A stretch of 64,000 bases of DNA from Deinococcus grandis (GTDB taxonomy: Bacteria > Deinococcota > Deinococci > Deinococcales > Deinococcaceae). A program made the translations under genes and the position numbers. This document shows positions 9,357-19,524 of this stretch, piece by piece (the first letter of the stretch is position 1; each line of letters begins with the position of its first letter). The stretch covers positions 1,063,501 through 1,127,500 of the forward strand of contig NZ_BCMS01000001.1 in NCBI RefSeq assembly GCF_001485435.1. Reading direction: 5' to 3'. The notes under the pieces were generated by a model, which saw nothing but the letters and a program-made list of their open reading frames with translations, was not told the DNA's origin and did not search any database.

Positions 9357-9430
9357 ACCCCTCAGTCCGCTTCGCGGCCAGCTCCCCCCAGGGGGAGCCA
9401 GGAGGACACGCGTTATTCGTGCCGCACGCG
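9357..9430 (+). repeat. direct repeat C2, left flank of the restriction-modification gene
   Basis: Matches 12877-12951 almost base for base over its first 46 positions (one mismatch) and more loosely over the rest. The trailing part still reads, on the minus strand, as the last codons of the PHP phosphatase (R-V-R-H-E-stop compared with R-V-R-H-G-stop at 12934). It therefore looks like a duplicated target segment, including a hairpin with CTCCCCCC and GGGGGAG arms. Confidence 0.75.
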
Positions 9431-9474
9431 CAACCCGGCACACCCGGGGCGCGGTCAGTTGATACGGTGACGGC

Positions 9475-12400
9475 ATGCCCGCCAGCACGCCCAGCGCCGA
9501 AACCGCCGTCCAGACGTACTTCGCAGAGGTCCGGGCCGTGCACGCCACCGGCGCGGGCGTCGCCGAAACCAGTTACTACCCCGCGCTGTTCGGCCTGCTG
9601 GGCGGCATCGGCGCCACCCTGAAACCCCGCGTGCACGCCGTGAACCACCTGAGCAACCTGGGCGCAGGCATCCCCGACGGTGGGTTCTTCGACGCCGGGC
9701 AGCTTCAGCGCGGGCAGGAACAGGACGTCCTGCGCGGGCAGCTGCCCAGCCGGGGCGCGCTGGAAGTCAAATCGCCCGCCGAGCAGGTCGCGGACATCGC
9801 CACCGGCACGCAGGTCGCCAGGTACCTCGACCTGTACGGACTGGTGCTCGTCACGAACCTGCGCGCGTTCGCGCTGTACACGCGTGAGAACGGCCAGCCG
9901 AAACTGCTGGAACACCTGGAGCTCGCCCCGAACGCCGCCACGTTCTGGACGCTGCTGCGCGACCAGGGCGCCCAGGCGCAGCACGCCGCGCCCCTCGCGG
10001 AATTCCTGACCCGCGCCCTTCAGACCGGCGCGTCCCTGCGCACCCCCGAGAGCGTCGCGTGGTTCCTCGCCAGTTACGCCCGCGAAGCCAAACACCGACT
10101 GAGCCACACCCCACTGGAAGCCCTCGCCCCACTGAAACGCGCGCTCAGCGAAGCACTCGACCTGCAATTCCGGGACGAACAGGGCGAACGCTTCTTCCGC
10201 TCCACCCTCATCCAGACCCTCTGGTACGGCCTGTTCAGCGCGTGGGTGCTGCACACCGCGCAGCAGCCCGGCGTGCCGTTCAACTGGCGGGCCGCCGCGT
10301 GGGAACTGCACCTGCCCGTCATGCAACGCCTGTTCGGGGAACTCGCCAGTCCGTCCGCGCAGCACAGCCTGAACCTCACGGACCTGCTCGACCGGACCGC
10401 CGCCACCCTGGCCCGCGTGGACGTGGACAGCTTCACGCAGAAATTCCAGGGCGACGCCGTCCAGTACTTCTACGAACCGTTCCTCGCCGCGTACGACCCG
10501 GAACTCCGCAAGCAGTTCGGCGTGTGGTACACCCCCACCGAAGTCGTGCAGTACATGGTCGAACGCGTGGACACCGCCCTGCGCGAGGAGCTGAACCTGC
10601 CCCTGGGCCTCGCCGACCCCAGCGTGTACGTCCTGGACCCCGCCACCGGCACCGGCAGTTACCTGACCGCCACCCTGGACCGCATCTGGCGCACCCTAAA
10701 GGCCCAGCCGGACTTCGACGACGCCACCCTGGACGACCTGCGCGCCGCCGTCAGGGAACGCCTGATCGGCTTCGAGATCATGCCCGCCCCGTACGTCATC
10801 GCGCACCTGCGCCTCAGCCAGCAGCTCGCGCAGTACGGCGTCACCCTGCGCCCCACCGACCCCAACCACCCCACCCGCCCCGAACGCGCCGCCGTGTACC
10901 TCACGAACGCCCTGACCAACTGGCACACCATCCCCGAACCGCTGTCCATGCCGGAACTCCAGGCGGAACAGGACGCCGCGCAACACGTCAAGAAAAGCGC
11001 CCCCATCCTCGTCATCCTGGGCAACCCCCCCTACAGCGCCTTCAACGGCACCAGCCAGACCGAGGAAGGCGACCTGATCGCCGACTACAAACACGGCCTG
11101 GTCACCGAGTGGGGCATCCGCAAATTCAACTTGGACGACCTGTACGTCCGCTTCTACCGCATCGCCGAACGCAAGGTCGCGCAGGGCGGACGCGGCATCG
11201 TGTCCTTCATCAGCCCGTCCTCGTACCTGAACGACCCCAGTTTCGTCGTCATGCGCCGCAAACTCCTGACCGAATTCGACCACCTGACGTTCGACAACCT
11301 GAACGGCGACAGCCGCGAAACCGGCAAACGCACCCCCGACGGTCAACCCGACCCCAGCATCTTCAGCACGCCCAGCAACCGCGCCGGCATCCGCAGCGGC
11401 ACCGCCGTGTCCCTGCTGGTCAAGACCGGACAGGGCGGCCACCCCACCGTGCAGTACCGCGAATTCTGGGGCGCAGGCAAAGGCACCCAACTGCTGCACG
11501 CCCTGCACGGCGGCGGCCCCGCGTACCAGCCCGCCGCGCCCACCCCCGCCAACCGCCACACCTTCCGCCCCGAAACCAGCAGCGCCGACTACCAGAGCTG
11601 GCCGAAAGTAACCGAACTGGCCGAGGTTGCCCCCTTCAACGGCCCCATCGAACGACGCGGACTCGCACTGATTTCAATTGACCAGAGCGACAACTTTGAT
11701 CGCGTGAAAGCCTATCTCGATCCATCCATAACCGACGACGAGATAGCTGAAATCGAACCGAGATTTATGCAATCGGCTGGTGAGTTTAAGGCTCAGAAGG
11801 CGCGAAATACGATTCTTAAAGAAAGGAAGCAAAAGCCGAAATTCGATGCCTCGCACATTGTGATTTATCCATTCAAGCCATTTGACATCCGAAAAGCCTA
11901 CCTAAGTGCGGACATCGCTCCATTGTTCTCTCGTCCTGCGCCCGAGCTTTTGCAACAGGTCGAAAACGGCAACAGCTTTTTCATAACGCGTGATTCTGCT
12001 GCCAATGCGGACGAGGGGCGACCATTTTACTTTTCGACAGTTGCGGTAGATTACGACGCACTTGGTGGTCATGCGCGGCATTTCCCGGTCATGCTGGTCT
12101 CTGCCGCGCCCGCTTCCGACGGGCTGTTCGCCTCTACTGAACCTTCTCTCCGGGCGAATCTCTCGGCGGGGGCACGCGCGTACCTCGCCGCTGTCGGTGC
12201 GCCCGATCCGGACGCCTCGCCTGCCGGGGCGGCGCTGCTGTGGCATCACGCGCTGGCGGTGGGTTTCAGCGGCGCGTACCTGAGTGAACACGCGGGCGGC
12301 ATCGCGGGCGACTGGCCGCGCATTCCGCTGCCGGGGTCGCTGGCGGCCCTGACGGCGTCGGCGGCGCTGGGGGCGCGGGTGGCGGCGCTGCTGGATGATC

Positions 12401-12855
12401 CGCAGGTGCCGACCCGTGCGGAGTTGGGTGCGGTGGGTCGCCTGAAGCGCGTGGGCGGGGACGATCCGGGGTTCGAGGTCCGGGCGGGGTGGGGTGCTGT
12501 GCAGCGGGGGAACGTGGTGATGCCCGGGCGGGGCCGGACGACCGAGCGGGCGGCGGAGGGGTTGCCGGCGGGGTTGGGGGACCGGGTGCTGGACGTGGCG
12601 CTGAATGACGCGTGGGTGTGGGAGAACGTGCCGCTTGGCGTGTGGGCGTACACGATTGGCGGGTATCAGGTGATGAAGAAGTGGCTGAGTTACCGCGAGT
12701 TCGGGGTGCTGGGCCGCGCCCTGACGCTGGATGAGGCGCGGGAGGTGAGTCGCATGGCGCGGCGACTGGCGGAACTGGTGTTGCTGGGGCCGGACCTGGA
12801 CGCGAGTTACGCGCGGGTGCAGGGGGACGTGTGGGCGTGGGGTGCCGGGGGCTGA
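9475..12855 (+). CDS. type IIG restriction-modification enzyme (nuclease, N6-adenine methyltransferase, specificity domain)
   Basis: 1126 residues that combine cutting, methylation and recognition. An N-terminal PD-(D/E)XK nuclease has PD at 67-68 and E97-V-K99. A helical connector follows, then a gamma-class N6-adenine methyltransferase with motif I DPATGTGSY (about 388) and motif IV NPPY (about 517), then a target recognition region of about 730-1000. No helicase domain is present, which separates it from type I and type ISP enzymes. Bases 11671-12070, in the recognition region, drop to about 48% G+C, a sign of domain exchange. TACGGT lies six bases before the ATG. There is no separate methylase or specificity gene next to it. 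It is flanked by direct repeats C2 and C3, suggesting acquisition as a unit. Confidence 0.9.
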   Translation: MPASTPSAETAVQTYFAEVRAVHATGAGVAETSYYPALFGLLGGIGATLKPRVHAVNHLSNLGAGIPDGGFFDAGQLQRGQEQDVLRGQLPSRGALEVKSPAEQVADIATGTQVARYLDLYGLVLVTNLRAFALYTRENGQPKLLEHLELAPNAATFWTLLRDQGAQAQHAAPLAEFLTRALQTGASLRTPESVAWFLASYAREAKHRLSHTPLEALAPLKRALSEALDLQFRDEQGERFFRSTLIQTLWYGLFSAWVLHTAQQPGVPFNWRAAAWELHLPVMQRLFGELASPSAQHSLNLTDLLDRTAATLARVDVDSFTQKFQGDAVQYFYEPFLAAYDPELRKQFGVWYTPTEVVQYMVERVDTALREELNLPLGLADPSVYVLDPATGTGSYLTATLDRIWRTLKAQPDFDDATLDDLRAAVRERLIGFEIMPAPYVIAHLRLSQQLAQYGVTLRPTDPNHPTRPERAAVYLTNALTNWHTIPEPLSMPELQAEQDAAQHVKKSAPILVILGNPPYSAFNGTSQTEEGDLIADYKHGLVTEWGIRKFNLDDLYVRFYRIAERKVAQGGRGIVSFISPSSYLNDPSFVVMRRKLLTEFDHLTFDNLNGDSRETGKRTPDGQPDPSIFSTPSNRAGIRSGTAVSLLVKTGQGGHPTVQYREFWGAGKGTQLLHALHGGGPAYQPAAPTPANRHTFRPETSSADYQSWPKVTELAEVAPFNGPIERRGLALISIDQSDNFDRVKAYLDPSITDDEIAEIEPRFMQSAGEFKAQKARNTILKERKQKPKFDASHIVIYPFKPFDIRKAYLSADIAPLFSRPAPELLQQVENGNSFFITRDSAANADEGRPFYFSTVAVDYDALGGHARHFPVMLVSAAPASDGLFASTEPSLRANLSAGARAYLAAVGAPDPDASPAGAALLWHHALAVGFSGAYLSEHAGGIAGDWPRIPLPGSLAALTASAALGARVAALLDDPQVPTRAELGAVGRLKRVGGDDPGFEVRAGWGAVQRGNVVMPGRGRTTERAAEGLPAGLGDRVLDVALNDAWVWENVPLGVWAYTIGGYQVMKKWLSYREFGVLGRALTLDEAREVSRMARRLAELVLLGPDLDASYARVQGDVWAWGAGG
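11671..12070 (+). other. low-GC patch inside the restriction-modification gene (recognition domain)
   Basis: By hand count, 11701-12060 is about 48% G+C (174 of 360), whereas flanking coding sequence is visibly around 70%. Codons such as ATT, AAA, TTT and AGA appear here but almost nowhere else in the window. The reading frame is open throughout. The edges are sharp, near 11670 and 12070. Confidence 0.85.
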
Positions 12856-12876
12856 GTAGACCGGCGCTGGTGGGTG

Positions 12877-12951
12877 ACCCCTCAGTCCGCTGCGCGGCCA
12901 GCTCCCCCCAGGGGGAGCCAGGAAGGCAACGCTTTATCCGTGCCGGACGCG
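12877..12951 (+). repeat. direct repeat C3, right flank of the restriction-modification gene
   Basis: Same sequence class as C1 and C2, in the same direction. Its last 18 bases are the 3' end of the PHP phosphatase gene on the minus strand. The CTCCCCCC/GGGGGAG hairpin can end transcription from both sides. Confidence 0.75.
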
Positions 12952-13719
12952 TCCCTGGTAGGTGACGATGCGCCCGCTGACGTCGTGAATCTGCTTGATG
13001 GCGTCCGTGAAGCGGTGCCCGACCTCCCCCGGCTTGTGGGCGTCGCTGCCCAGCACGAAGGGGATGCCGCGTTCGGCGGCGGCGCGGGTCAGGTCCGGGG
13101 CGGGGTAGGCTTCCGCGACGGGCTTGCGCCATCCGGCGGTGTTGAAGTCCAGACTCAGGCCGCGTTCGGCGATGACGTCCAGCGCGTGCAGCGCGGCGTA
13201 CCCGTCGGGGTCGCGGTGCCCGAACTTCTTGGGCAGGTCCAGGTGCCCGATACTGTCGAACAGGCCCGATTTCGCGGCGCCCTCGGCCAGCGCGTAGTAG
13301 TCACGGTACAGACCCGTGAGGTCGCGGCTGTCGTACTCCGCGATGAATTCCGGGTTGTCGAAGCCCCACGCGCCGATGTAATGGACGCTGCCGATCACGT
13401 AATCCCACGGGTGCGCGCCCAGCACCTCCTCCACGTACTGCTCGGTGCCGGGGTGGAAGTCCGCTTCCAGGCCCAGCCGGACCTCCAGCCGCCCCGCGAA
13501 CTCCGCCTGCGCCTCCTGCACGTCCTGCACGTACTGCGCCAGCTGATCGCGGCGCATCCGCCACGGCGCGTCGTACCACGCGGGCATCGGCATGTGATCC
13601 GTGAAGCAGATGCCCGCCAGTCCGGCGTCCAGGGCCGAGCGCGCGTACTCGCGCGGCGACCCCGTGGCGTGCCCGCACAGGGGCGTGTGCATGTGCGAAT
13701 CGAACAGCGGGGCAGTCAT
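12934..13719 (-). CDS. hisJ: PHP-domain histidinol-phosphatase, HisJ type
   Basis: A 261-residue PHP phosphoesterase that likely removes phosphate from L-histidinol phosphate in histidine synthesis. Metal ligands are visible: DSHMHTPLCGHA at the N-terminus, FTDHMP, LGLEADFHPG, GSVHYIG, HLDLPKKFGH and GSDAHKPGEVGHRF. The length fits HisJ/HisK (about 260-270). TACCCT lies seven bases before the ATG at 13719, so the message is probably leaderless. hisB and hisH are in this window at 48.9-50.2 kb, but the gene itself is not in a his operon. Confidence 0.85.
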   Translation of the reverse strand: MTAPLFDSHMHTPLCGHATGSPREYARSALDAGLAGICFTDHMPMPAWYDAPWRMRRDQLAQYVQDVQEAQAEFAGRLEVRLGLEADFHPGTEQYVEEVLGAHPWDYVIGSVHYIGAWGFDNPEFIAEYDSRDLTGLYRDYYALAEGAAKSGLFDSIGHLDLPKKFGHRDPDGYAALHALDVIAERGLSLDFNTAGWRKPVAEAYPAPDLTRAAAERGIPFVLGSDAHKPGEVGHRFTDAIKQIHDVSGRIVTYQGRVRHG

Positions 13720-13786
13720 GCCCTACAGGGTACGGCAGGGCGCGGTCAGCTGGGCAGACGCGTTCTCCCCGTGCAGCCAGCCGTGG

Positions 13787-14701
13787 TCAGGCCGGGGTGC
13801 GCTGTCCGGCCCGGGGCCACCAGCGGCCGCCGAACACGTGCAGGGTCAGGCCCGCGAAGACCAGCAGCGCGCCGACGGCCTTGCCGGGCGGGAACGCCTC
13901 GTGGTAGGCCAGGGCGCTGGCGATCAGGCCGAACACCGGGACCAGCAGCGACAGCGGGGCCACACGGGCCGCGCCGTGCCGCTGGATCAGCACGGACCAC
14001 AGCCCGAAGCCCAGCACGGTGTTGCCCAGGCCCATGAACACGATGGCCGCCCAGAACCCCCACCCGCTGTGCGTCAGGGTGTGCCCCACGGCGTCCCAGC
14101 CACCGGTCAGGCCTGCCAGCAGCGTCAGGGGAACGGGGGGAATCAGGGCGCTCCAGACGACCAGGGACAGCATGTTCGCGCCGCCCGACGCCCGCACCAC
14201 GAGGTTGCTGCCCGCCCAGCCCAGCGCGGCCAGCAGCGTCAGGCCCAGACTGACGGGGGGGAGGTCCCCGCCGGACAGCGCGCCGATCAGCGCCATGCCG
14301 CCGAACGCGGCGGTCATCCCGGCGGCCTGCCAGGGTTGGATGCGTTCCCCGAGCAGCCGCGCGGCGAGGATCGCCGTGAAGAACGCCTGCATCTGCATGA
14401 GCAGCGAACCCAGGCCCGCGCTCATGCCCAGCTGGATGGCGAGGTACAGCAGGCCGAACTGCACGACGCCCACGAGCAGCCCGTAGCCCCACAGCAGCCG
14501 GGCGGGGATCTGCGGGCGCGGCACGAGGAACACGGCGGGCAGGGCGGCCACCGCGAAGCGCAGCGCGGCGACCAGCAGCGGCGGCGCGCCCGCGACACTC
14601 CACTTGATCACGATGAAGTTCACGCCCCAGATGCCCGTGATGAGCAGCGCCAGCAGCAGCGCGCGGGCGTTCAGGGGCGGCAGGGTCGCGGGGGCGCTCA
14701 T
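13787..14701 (-). CDS. EamA/DMT-family transporter
   Basis: 304 residues with ten predicted membrane helices arranged as two five-helix EamA repeats (ITGIWGVNFIVIKWSVAG at the start; a second copy begins near TLLAALGWAGSNLVVRASGG). Members of the drug/metabolite superfamily export amino acids or metabolites; the substrate cannot be told here. The start at 14701 has TACACT eight bases upstream. It is divergent from the carboxypeptidase gene at 14863, with about 160 bases between. Confidence 0.85.
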   Translation of the reverse strand: MSAPATLPPLNARALLLALLITGIWGVNFIVIKWSVAGAPPLLVAALRFAVAALPAVFLVPRPQIPARLLWGYGLLVGVVQFGLLYLAIQLGMSAGLGSLLMQMQAFFTAILAARLLGERIQPWQAAGMTAAFGGMALIGALSGGDLPPVSLGLTLLAALGWAGSNLVVRASGGANMLSLVVWSALIPPVPLTLLAGLTGGWDAVGHTLTHSGWGFWAAIVFMGLGNTVLGFGLWSVLIQRHGAARVAPLSLLVPVFGLIASALAYHEAFPPGKAVGALLVFAGLTLHVFGGRWWPRAGQRTPA

Positions 14702-14862
14702 TGCGCGGGAGTGTACGCCCGGTCCTCCCGTGGCGTTCCTCGATGGTGGACAGTGGAACTTTCGCTTGCGCGCCAGGGGGGTGTTACAGTAGCGCAGCAC
14801 CACACAACCCAGGCGACGTCCTGCCGGTCTCCCCGGACGGGACGCCCGCCGATGGAGGCTCC

Positions 14863-16869
14863 ATGCATAAAGGTCTGTCCGTCTCCCTGCTCAGCGCCGC
14901 CCTGCTGCTCGCGTCCTGCTCGCAGACCCCATCCATCCAGACCCCCACCGCCCCCCAGGCCAGCCCCGGCACCGGTACCCTGGTCGCCACCGCCGACGAG
15001 TGCAGCACCTTCCAGCAGTACCCGGTCGTCGTGTCCCGCATCGACTTCAGGACGCAGCGCGACTGGCTGGACATCGTCAAGACCTTCGAACCCGTCGGCG
15101 GCAGCCTCGAAGACGGCTACGTGCTGCTGGACGTGGGGCAGGCGGACTTCGAGCGGCTGCGCGTGACCGGCATGACCCGCGGCTGGACCGTGAAGATCGA
15201 CCGCGCCCAGACCGAACGCCACAGCGCCTCCCTGAAAGCCCCGCTGGGCGCCCTGAGCATCAGCGGCTACTCCTGCTACCGCACGGTCGAGGAGACCTAC
15301 GCCAGCGCGCAGAATCTGGTCACGCAGTACCCGAACCTCGCCAGCTGGAGCAGCTTCGGGTCCTCGTGGCTGAAGAGCAAGGGACGCGGCGGGTACGACA
15401 TGAACGTCCTGAAACTGACCAACAAGAGCACTGCGGGTACGAAACCCCGCCTGCTCATCACGGCGTCCATCCACGCGCGCGAGTACACGCCCGCCGAACT
15501 CGCCACGCGCTTCGCGGAGTACCTGCTCGCCAACTACGGCAAGGACGCCGACGTCACCTGGATGCTCGACAGCCAGGAAGTCTGGCTGGTCCTCCAGAGC
15601 AACCCGGACGGCCGCAAGAAAGCCGAGGCCGGCGCGTCGTGGCGCAAGAACGTGAACGACACGCAGGCGTGCAGCAACGGCCTGTACGGCGTGGACCTGA
15701 ACCGCAACTTCAACTACGCCTGGGGCACCGGTGGATCCAGCGCCGACCCCTGCAACGAGACGTACAAGGGCGCGGCCGCCGCCAGTGAAATCGAAACGCA
15801 GAACCTCCAGAACCTGATCAAGACGGCGTTCGCGGACAACCGCGGCCCGGCCCGCACCGACGCCGCGCCCGACACCACCAGCGGCATCTACATGGACATC
15901 CACAGCTACTCCCAACTGGTCCTGTGGCCCTGGGGGGACACCACCACCGTCGCCCCGAACGGCACGCAGATGCAGAGCCTGGGCCGCAAGTTCGCGTACT
16001 TCAACGGCTACACGCCCGAGCAGAGCGTCGGCCTGTATCCCACCAGCGGCACCACCGACGACTTCGCGTACGGCGAACTGGGCGTGCCCGCCTACACCAT
16101 CGAACTGGGCAGCGCGTTCTTCGAGCCGTGCAGCACCTTCACCGGCACCACCCTGCCCAAGAACCAGGCGGCGCTGCTGTACGCGCTGCGCGTCGCCCGC
16201 CAGCCGTACACCATGGGCAGCGGCCCGGACAGCGTCACGCTGAACGCGCCCGCCAGCGTCGCCACGGGCGCCAGCTTCACCCTGAGCGCCAGCGCCACGA
16301 ACACCCGCTTCAACACCAGCAACGGCGCCGAACCCACCCGCACGATTATCAGCGCCGAGTACTTCATCGACACGCCCCCCTGGGCCGGCGGGACCGCACG
16401 CGCCATGACCGCCACGGACGGGGCGTTCAACGCCGCCACCGAGAGCGTGCAGGCCACGGTGTCCACCAGCGGACTCAGTGCCGGGAAGCACACCGTGTAC
16501 GTCCGCGCGAAGAACAGTGGCGGCACGTACGGTCCCGTGTCCGCGCTGTTCGTCACGGTCGGCGCGACCACCGGCACGACCACCACGTACACCGGTACGG
16601 TCGCCGCCGCCGGGAACGCCTACCAGACGTCTGCCAGCGGCTTCACGTACGCGGGCGGCACCCTGAAAGGCAACCTGACCGGCCCCACCGGCACCGACTT
16701 CGACCTGTACCTGCAGAAACTCTCCGGCACCACCTGGACGCAGGTCGCCGCCAGCGAGGGCAGCACCAGCACCGAGGCCATCAACTACGCCGCCGCGAGC
16801 GGCACGTACCGCTGGCGCGTGTACGCCTACAGCGGCAGCGGCAGCTACACCCTGACGGAAACGAAATGA
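14863..16869 (+). CDS. secreted M14 zinc carboxypeptidase (lipoprotein)
   Basis: 668 residues. The signal peptide ends in a lipobox, LLASCSQ, so the protein is probably lipid-anchored outside the membrane. An N-terminal propeptide-like region is followed by an M14 catalytic domain: zinc ligands in HAREYTP (H204, E207), substrate arginine in NPDGRKK and VDLNRNF, third zinc ligand in MDIHSYSQLVLWPWG, and the catalytic glutamate in AYTIELGS (about E414). The C-terminal half holds Ig-like/PPC-like beta domains rich in Thr, Ser and Gly, usual for secreted proteases. It removes C-terminal residues from peptides. GGAGG lies five bases before the ATG. Confidence 0.93.
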   Translation: MHKGLSVSLLSAALLLASCSQTPSIQTPTAPQASPGTGTLVATADECSTFQQYPVVVSRIDFRTQRDWLDIVKTFEPVGGSLEDGYVLLDVGQADFERLRVTGMTRGWTVKIDRAQTERHSASLKAPLGALSISGYSCYRTVEETYASAQNLVTQYPNLASWSSFGSSWLKSKGRGGYDMNVLKLTNKSTAGTKPRLLITASIHAREYTPAELATRFAEYLLANYGKDADVTWMLDSQEVWLVLQSNPDGRKKAEAGASWRKNVNDTQACSNGLYGVDLNRNFNYAWGTGGSSADPCNETYKGAAAASEIETQNLQNLIKTAFADNRGPARTDAAPDTTSGIYMDIHSYSQLVLWPWGDTTTVAPNGTQMQSLGRKFAYFNGYTPEQSVGLYPTSGTTDDFAYGELGVPAYTIELGSAFFEPCSTFTGTTLPKNQAALLYALRVARQPYTMGSGPDSVTLNAPASVATGASFTLSASATNTRFNTSNGAEPTRTIISAEYFIDTPPWAGGTARAMTATDGAFNAATESVQATVSTSGLSAGKHTVYVRAKNSGGTYGPVSALFVTVGATTGTTTTYTGTVAAAGNAYQTSASGFTYAGGTLKGNLTGPTGTDFDLYLQKLSGTTWTQVAASEGSTSTEAINYAAASGTYRWRVYAYSGSGSYTLTETK

Positions 16870-16925
16870 GGTTGTGGGGTGTGGGCTGTAGGAACAGCGC
16901 TGTTTGCCCACAACCGACACCCCAC
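16870..16925. terminator. hairpin after the carboxypeptidase gene
   Basis: GGTTGTGGG (16870-16878) can pair with CCCACAACC (16907-16915), and GTGGGGTG (16874-16881) with CACCCCAC (16918-16925), so two overlapping hairpins are possible directly after the stop codon. No T tract follows. Confidence 0.5.
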
Positions 16926-17009
16926 ATCCCCCTCCTGCATGTCCAGTCATCCGGAATGCATATTCATGCGTGACCCGTGTGGGGTGATCCCGCGTTGACC
17001 GGAAGCGGG

Positions 17010-17015
17010 TATACT
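17010..17015 (+). promoter_or_regulatory. argF -10 hexamer, leaderless arrangement
   Basis: TATACT ends eight bases before the ATG at 17024, which would place the transcript start at or next to the start codon. TTGACC at 16995 is only 9 bases from it, too close to serve as the matching -35. Confidence 0.65.
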
Positions 17016-17023
17016 CCTCGCCT

Positions 17024-18106
<1,083 letters not shown>

Positions 18107-18176
18107 ACTTCCGTCGCGGCGCGCATCTGCCGTCACGCGGATGCGCGCCCGCCCGTTTCTCTGCCACGCTGACCGC

Positions 18177-18695
18177 ATGACCACACTGCACACCTCCCGC
18201 CTGATCCTCCGACCATTGACGCCGGACGACCTGCCGCACGTCCTGGCATACCGGAACGATCCGGAGGTCGCGCGGTATCAGGGCTGGCCGCTGCCCGCCA
18301 CGCCGGACAGTGTGGCGGGGCTCGTATCGGACGCGCCGCTGGGAGCGCCCGGCTGGGTGCAGCGCGCCGTCACGCTGACGGGCGGTGAACTCGTGGGGGA
18401 CGTGGGCCTGAACACGCAGGGGTCGCAGGCGGAACTCGGCGTGACGCTCGCCCGCCGCGCGCAGGGGCACGGGTACGCCCGCGAGGCCCTGCACGCCCTC
18501 GTCACCCACGCGTTCGCGGACCTGGGCCTACACCGCGTGCACGCCAGCATCGACCCGCGCAACACCATCGTTGCCGGACTGCTGACCCGCCTGGGCTTCC
18601 GGCACGAGGGCACCAGCCTCCAGAGCTACCGGCACCGGGGCGAATGGACGGACGACGCCCTGTACGCCGTTCTGGCCGCCGAGTGGACCGCGTGA
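18177..18695 (+). CDS. GNAT-family N-acetyltransferase (RimJ/RimL-like)
   Basis: 172 residues of the RimJ/RimL ribosomal-protein-acetyltransferase-like class: TSRLILRPLTPDDLPHVLAY, acetyl-CoA loop RRAQGHGYAREAL and the conserved GLHRVHASIDPRNTIVAGLL then GFRHEGT. It transfers acetyl to an amine; the target is unknown. CACGCT lies six bases before the ATG. The stop overlaps the next start as GTGA, so it heads a four-gene unit with the Nudix gene, a small ORF and argC. Confidence 0.85.
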   Translation: MTTLHTSRLILRPLTPDDLPHVLAYRNDPEVARYQGWPLPATPDSVAGLVSDAPLGAPGWVQRAVTLTGGELVGDVGLNTQGSQAELGVTLARRAQGHGYAREALHALVTHAFADLGLHRVHASIDPRNTIVAGLLTRLGFRHEGTSLQSYRHRGEWTDDALYAVLAAEWTA

Positions 18696-19205
18696 CGCAG
18701 GTCACGGAGTGGCTGGACGTCGTGAACGGGCACGACGAGGTCATCGGTCAGGCCACCCGCGAGGACGCCTACGCGCGCGGCCTGACCGTCCGCGTCATCA
18801 ACGCCTTCCTGATCAACCGCGCGGGCCAGCTGTGGATTCCGCGCCGCACCGCGCACAAACGCCTGTTCCCCGGCTGCCTCGACATGAGCGTCGGCGGGCA
18901 CGTCGAGCGCGGCGAAACCTACGAGCAGGCGTTCCGCCGCGAGACGCAGGAGGAACTGAACCTGAACGTGGACGACCTCCCCTGGCGGCAGATCGCCACG
19001 CTCGGACCACGGGACGGCCTGAGCGCTTTCATGCACGTGTACGAACTGCGCCGCGACGACCCGCCCACCTTCAACCCCGGACGACTTCAGCAGCGCGCAG
19101 TGGCTCACACCCACCGAACTCATCCGGCGCATCGAACAGGGCGCCCCCGCCAAGGGCGACCTGAACCGCCTTGTGCAGCTGTGCTACGGGGTTGGCCATG
19201 CCTGA
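18692..19205 (+). pseudogene. Nudix hydrolase (YfcD-like) with a frameshift near its end
   Basis: Reads as a Nudix protein from GTG at 18692 (VTQVTEWLDVVNGHDEVIG), with a full Nudix box GGHVERGETYEQAFRRETQE followed by EL. Near 19076-19081 the frame is lost at CCCCGG: removing one base restores DDFSSAQWLTPTELIRRIEQ and continues to a stop at 19205 that overlaps the next gene. Without repair the product continues out of frame to 19339 with an unrelated tail. It is either a true one-base insertion or a sequencing error in a C/G run. Intact, it would hydrolyse a nucleoside-diphosphate-linked substrate, about 170 residues, in the YfcD/IPP-isomerase-like branch. Confidence 0.8.
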
Positions 19206-19524
19206 CGCCCCCTTCCTGCTCGCCCGCGTTCACCTGCCGGAGGACCGGACCACGTCATTCATCTACCGGCGATTCGGAGACAACGTGGGACCCATGGACG
19301 GCAGCGTCTTCAGCTTCCAGCGGGCCGGAGAGCCGGTGAACGCGTACGCGTGGTGGGAGAACCATGACCCGGAGGTGATCGGGCGAGGCGGGCACGGCGT
19401 GATCCGGATCGTGCCCATGACCCCGGACCTCTGGACGCACCTGAAACCCGGAACGTCCCTGACTATGACTCATGAACGCCTGCACGCGCAGGTCACTCAG
19501 TCCCTGATGGAGAATCAAGCATGA
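19198..19524 (+). CDS. hypothetical protein, 108 residues
   Basis: Not recognised. The ATG at 19198 lies inside the end of the repaired Nudix frame, and the stop overlaps argC as ATGA, so it is translated within the operon. The protein is soluble, with beta-rich composition and many charged residues (PMDGSVFSFQRAGEPVNAYA; RGGHGVIRIVPMTPDLWTHL). No signal peptide or membrane segment. The tight coupling to argC on one side and to the Nudix gene on the other supports a real gene. Confidence 0.7.
   Translation: MPDAPFLLARVHLPEDRTTSFIYRRFGDNVGPMDGSVFSFQRAGEPVNAYAWWENHDPEVIGRGGHGVIRIVPMTPDLWTHLKPGTSLTMTHERLHAQVTQSLMENQA

Noticed and set aside
7459..12951. C1-C3 as a CRISPR array
   Set aside because: Only three copies, kilobases apart, with genes between them and no regular spacers.
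16995..17015. TTGACC as a -35 partner of the argF TATACT
   Set aside because: The spacing is only 9 bases, far from the 16-19 needed.
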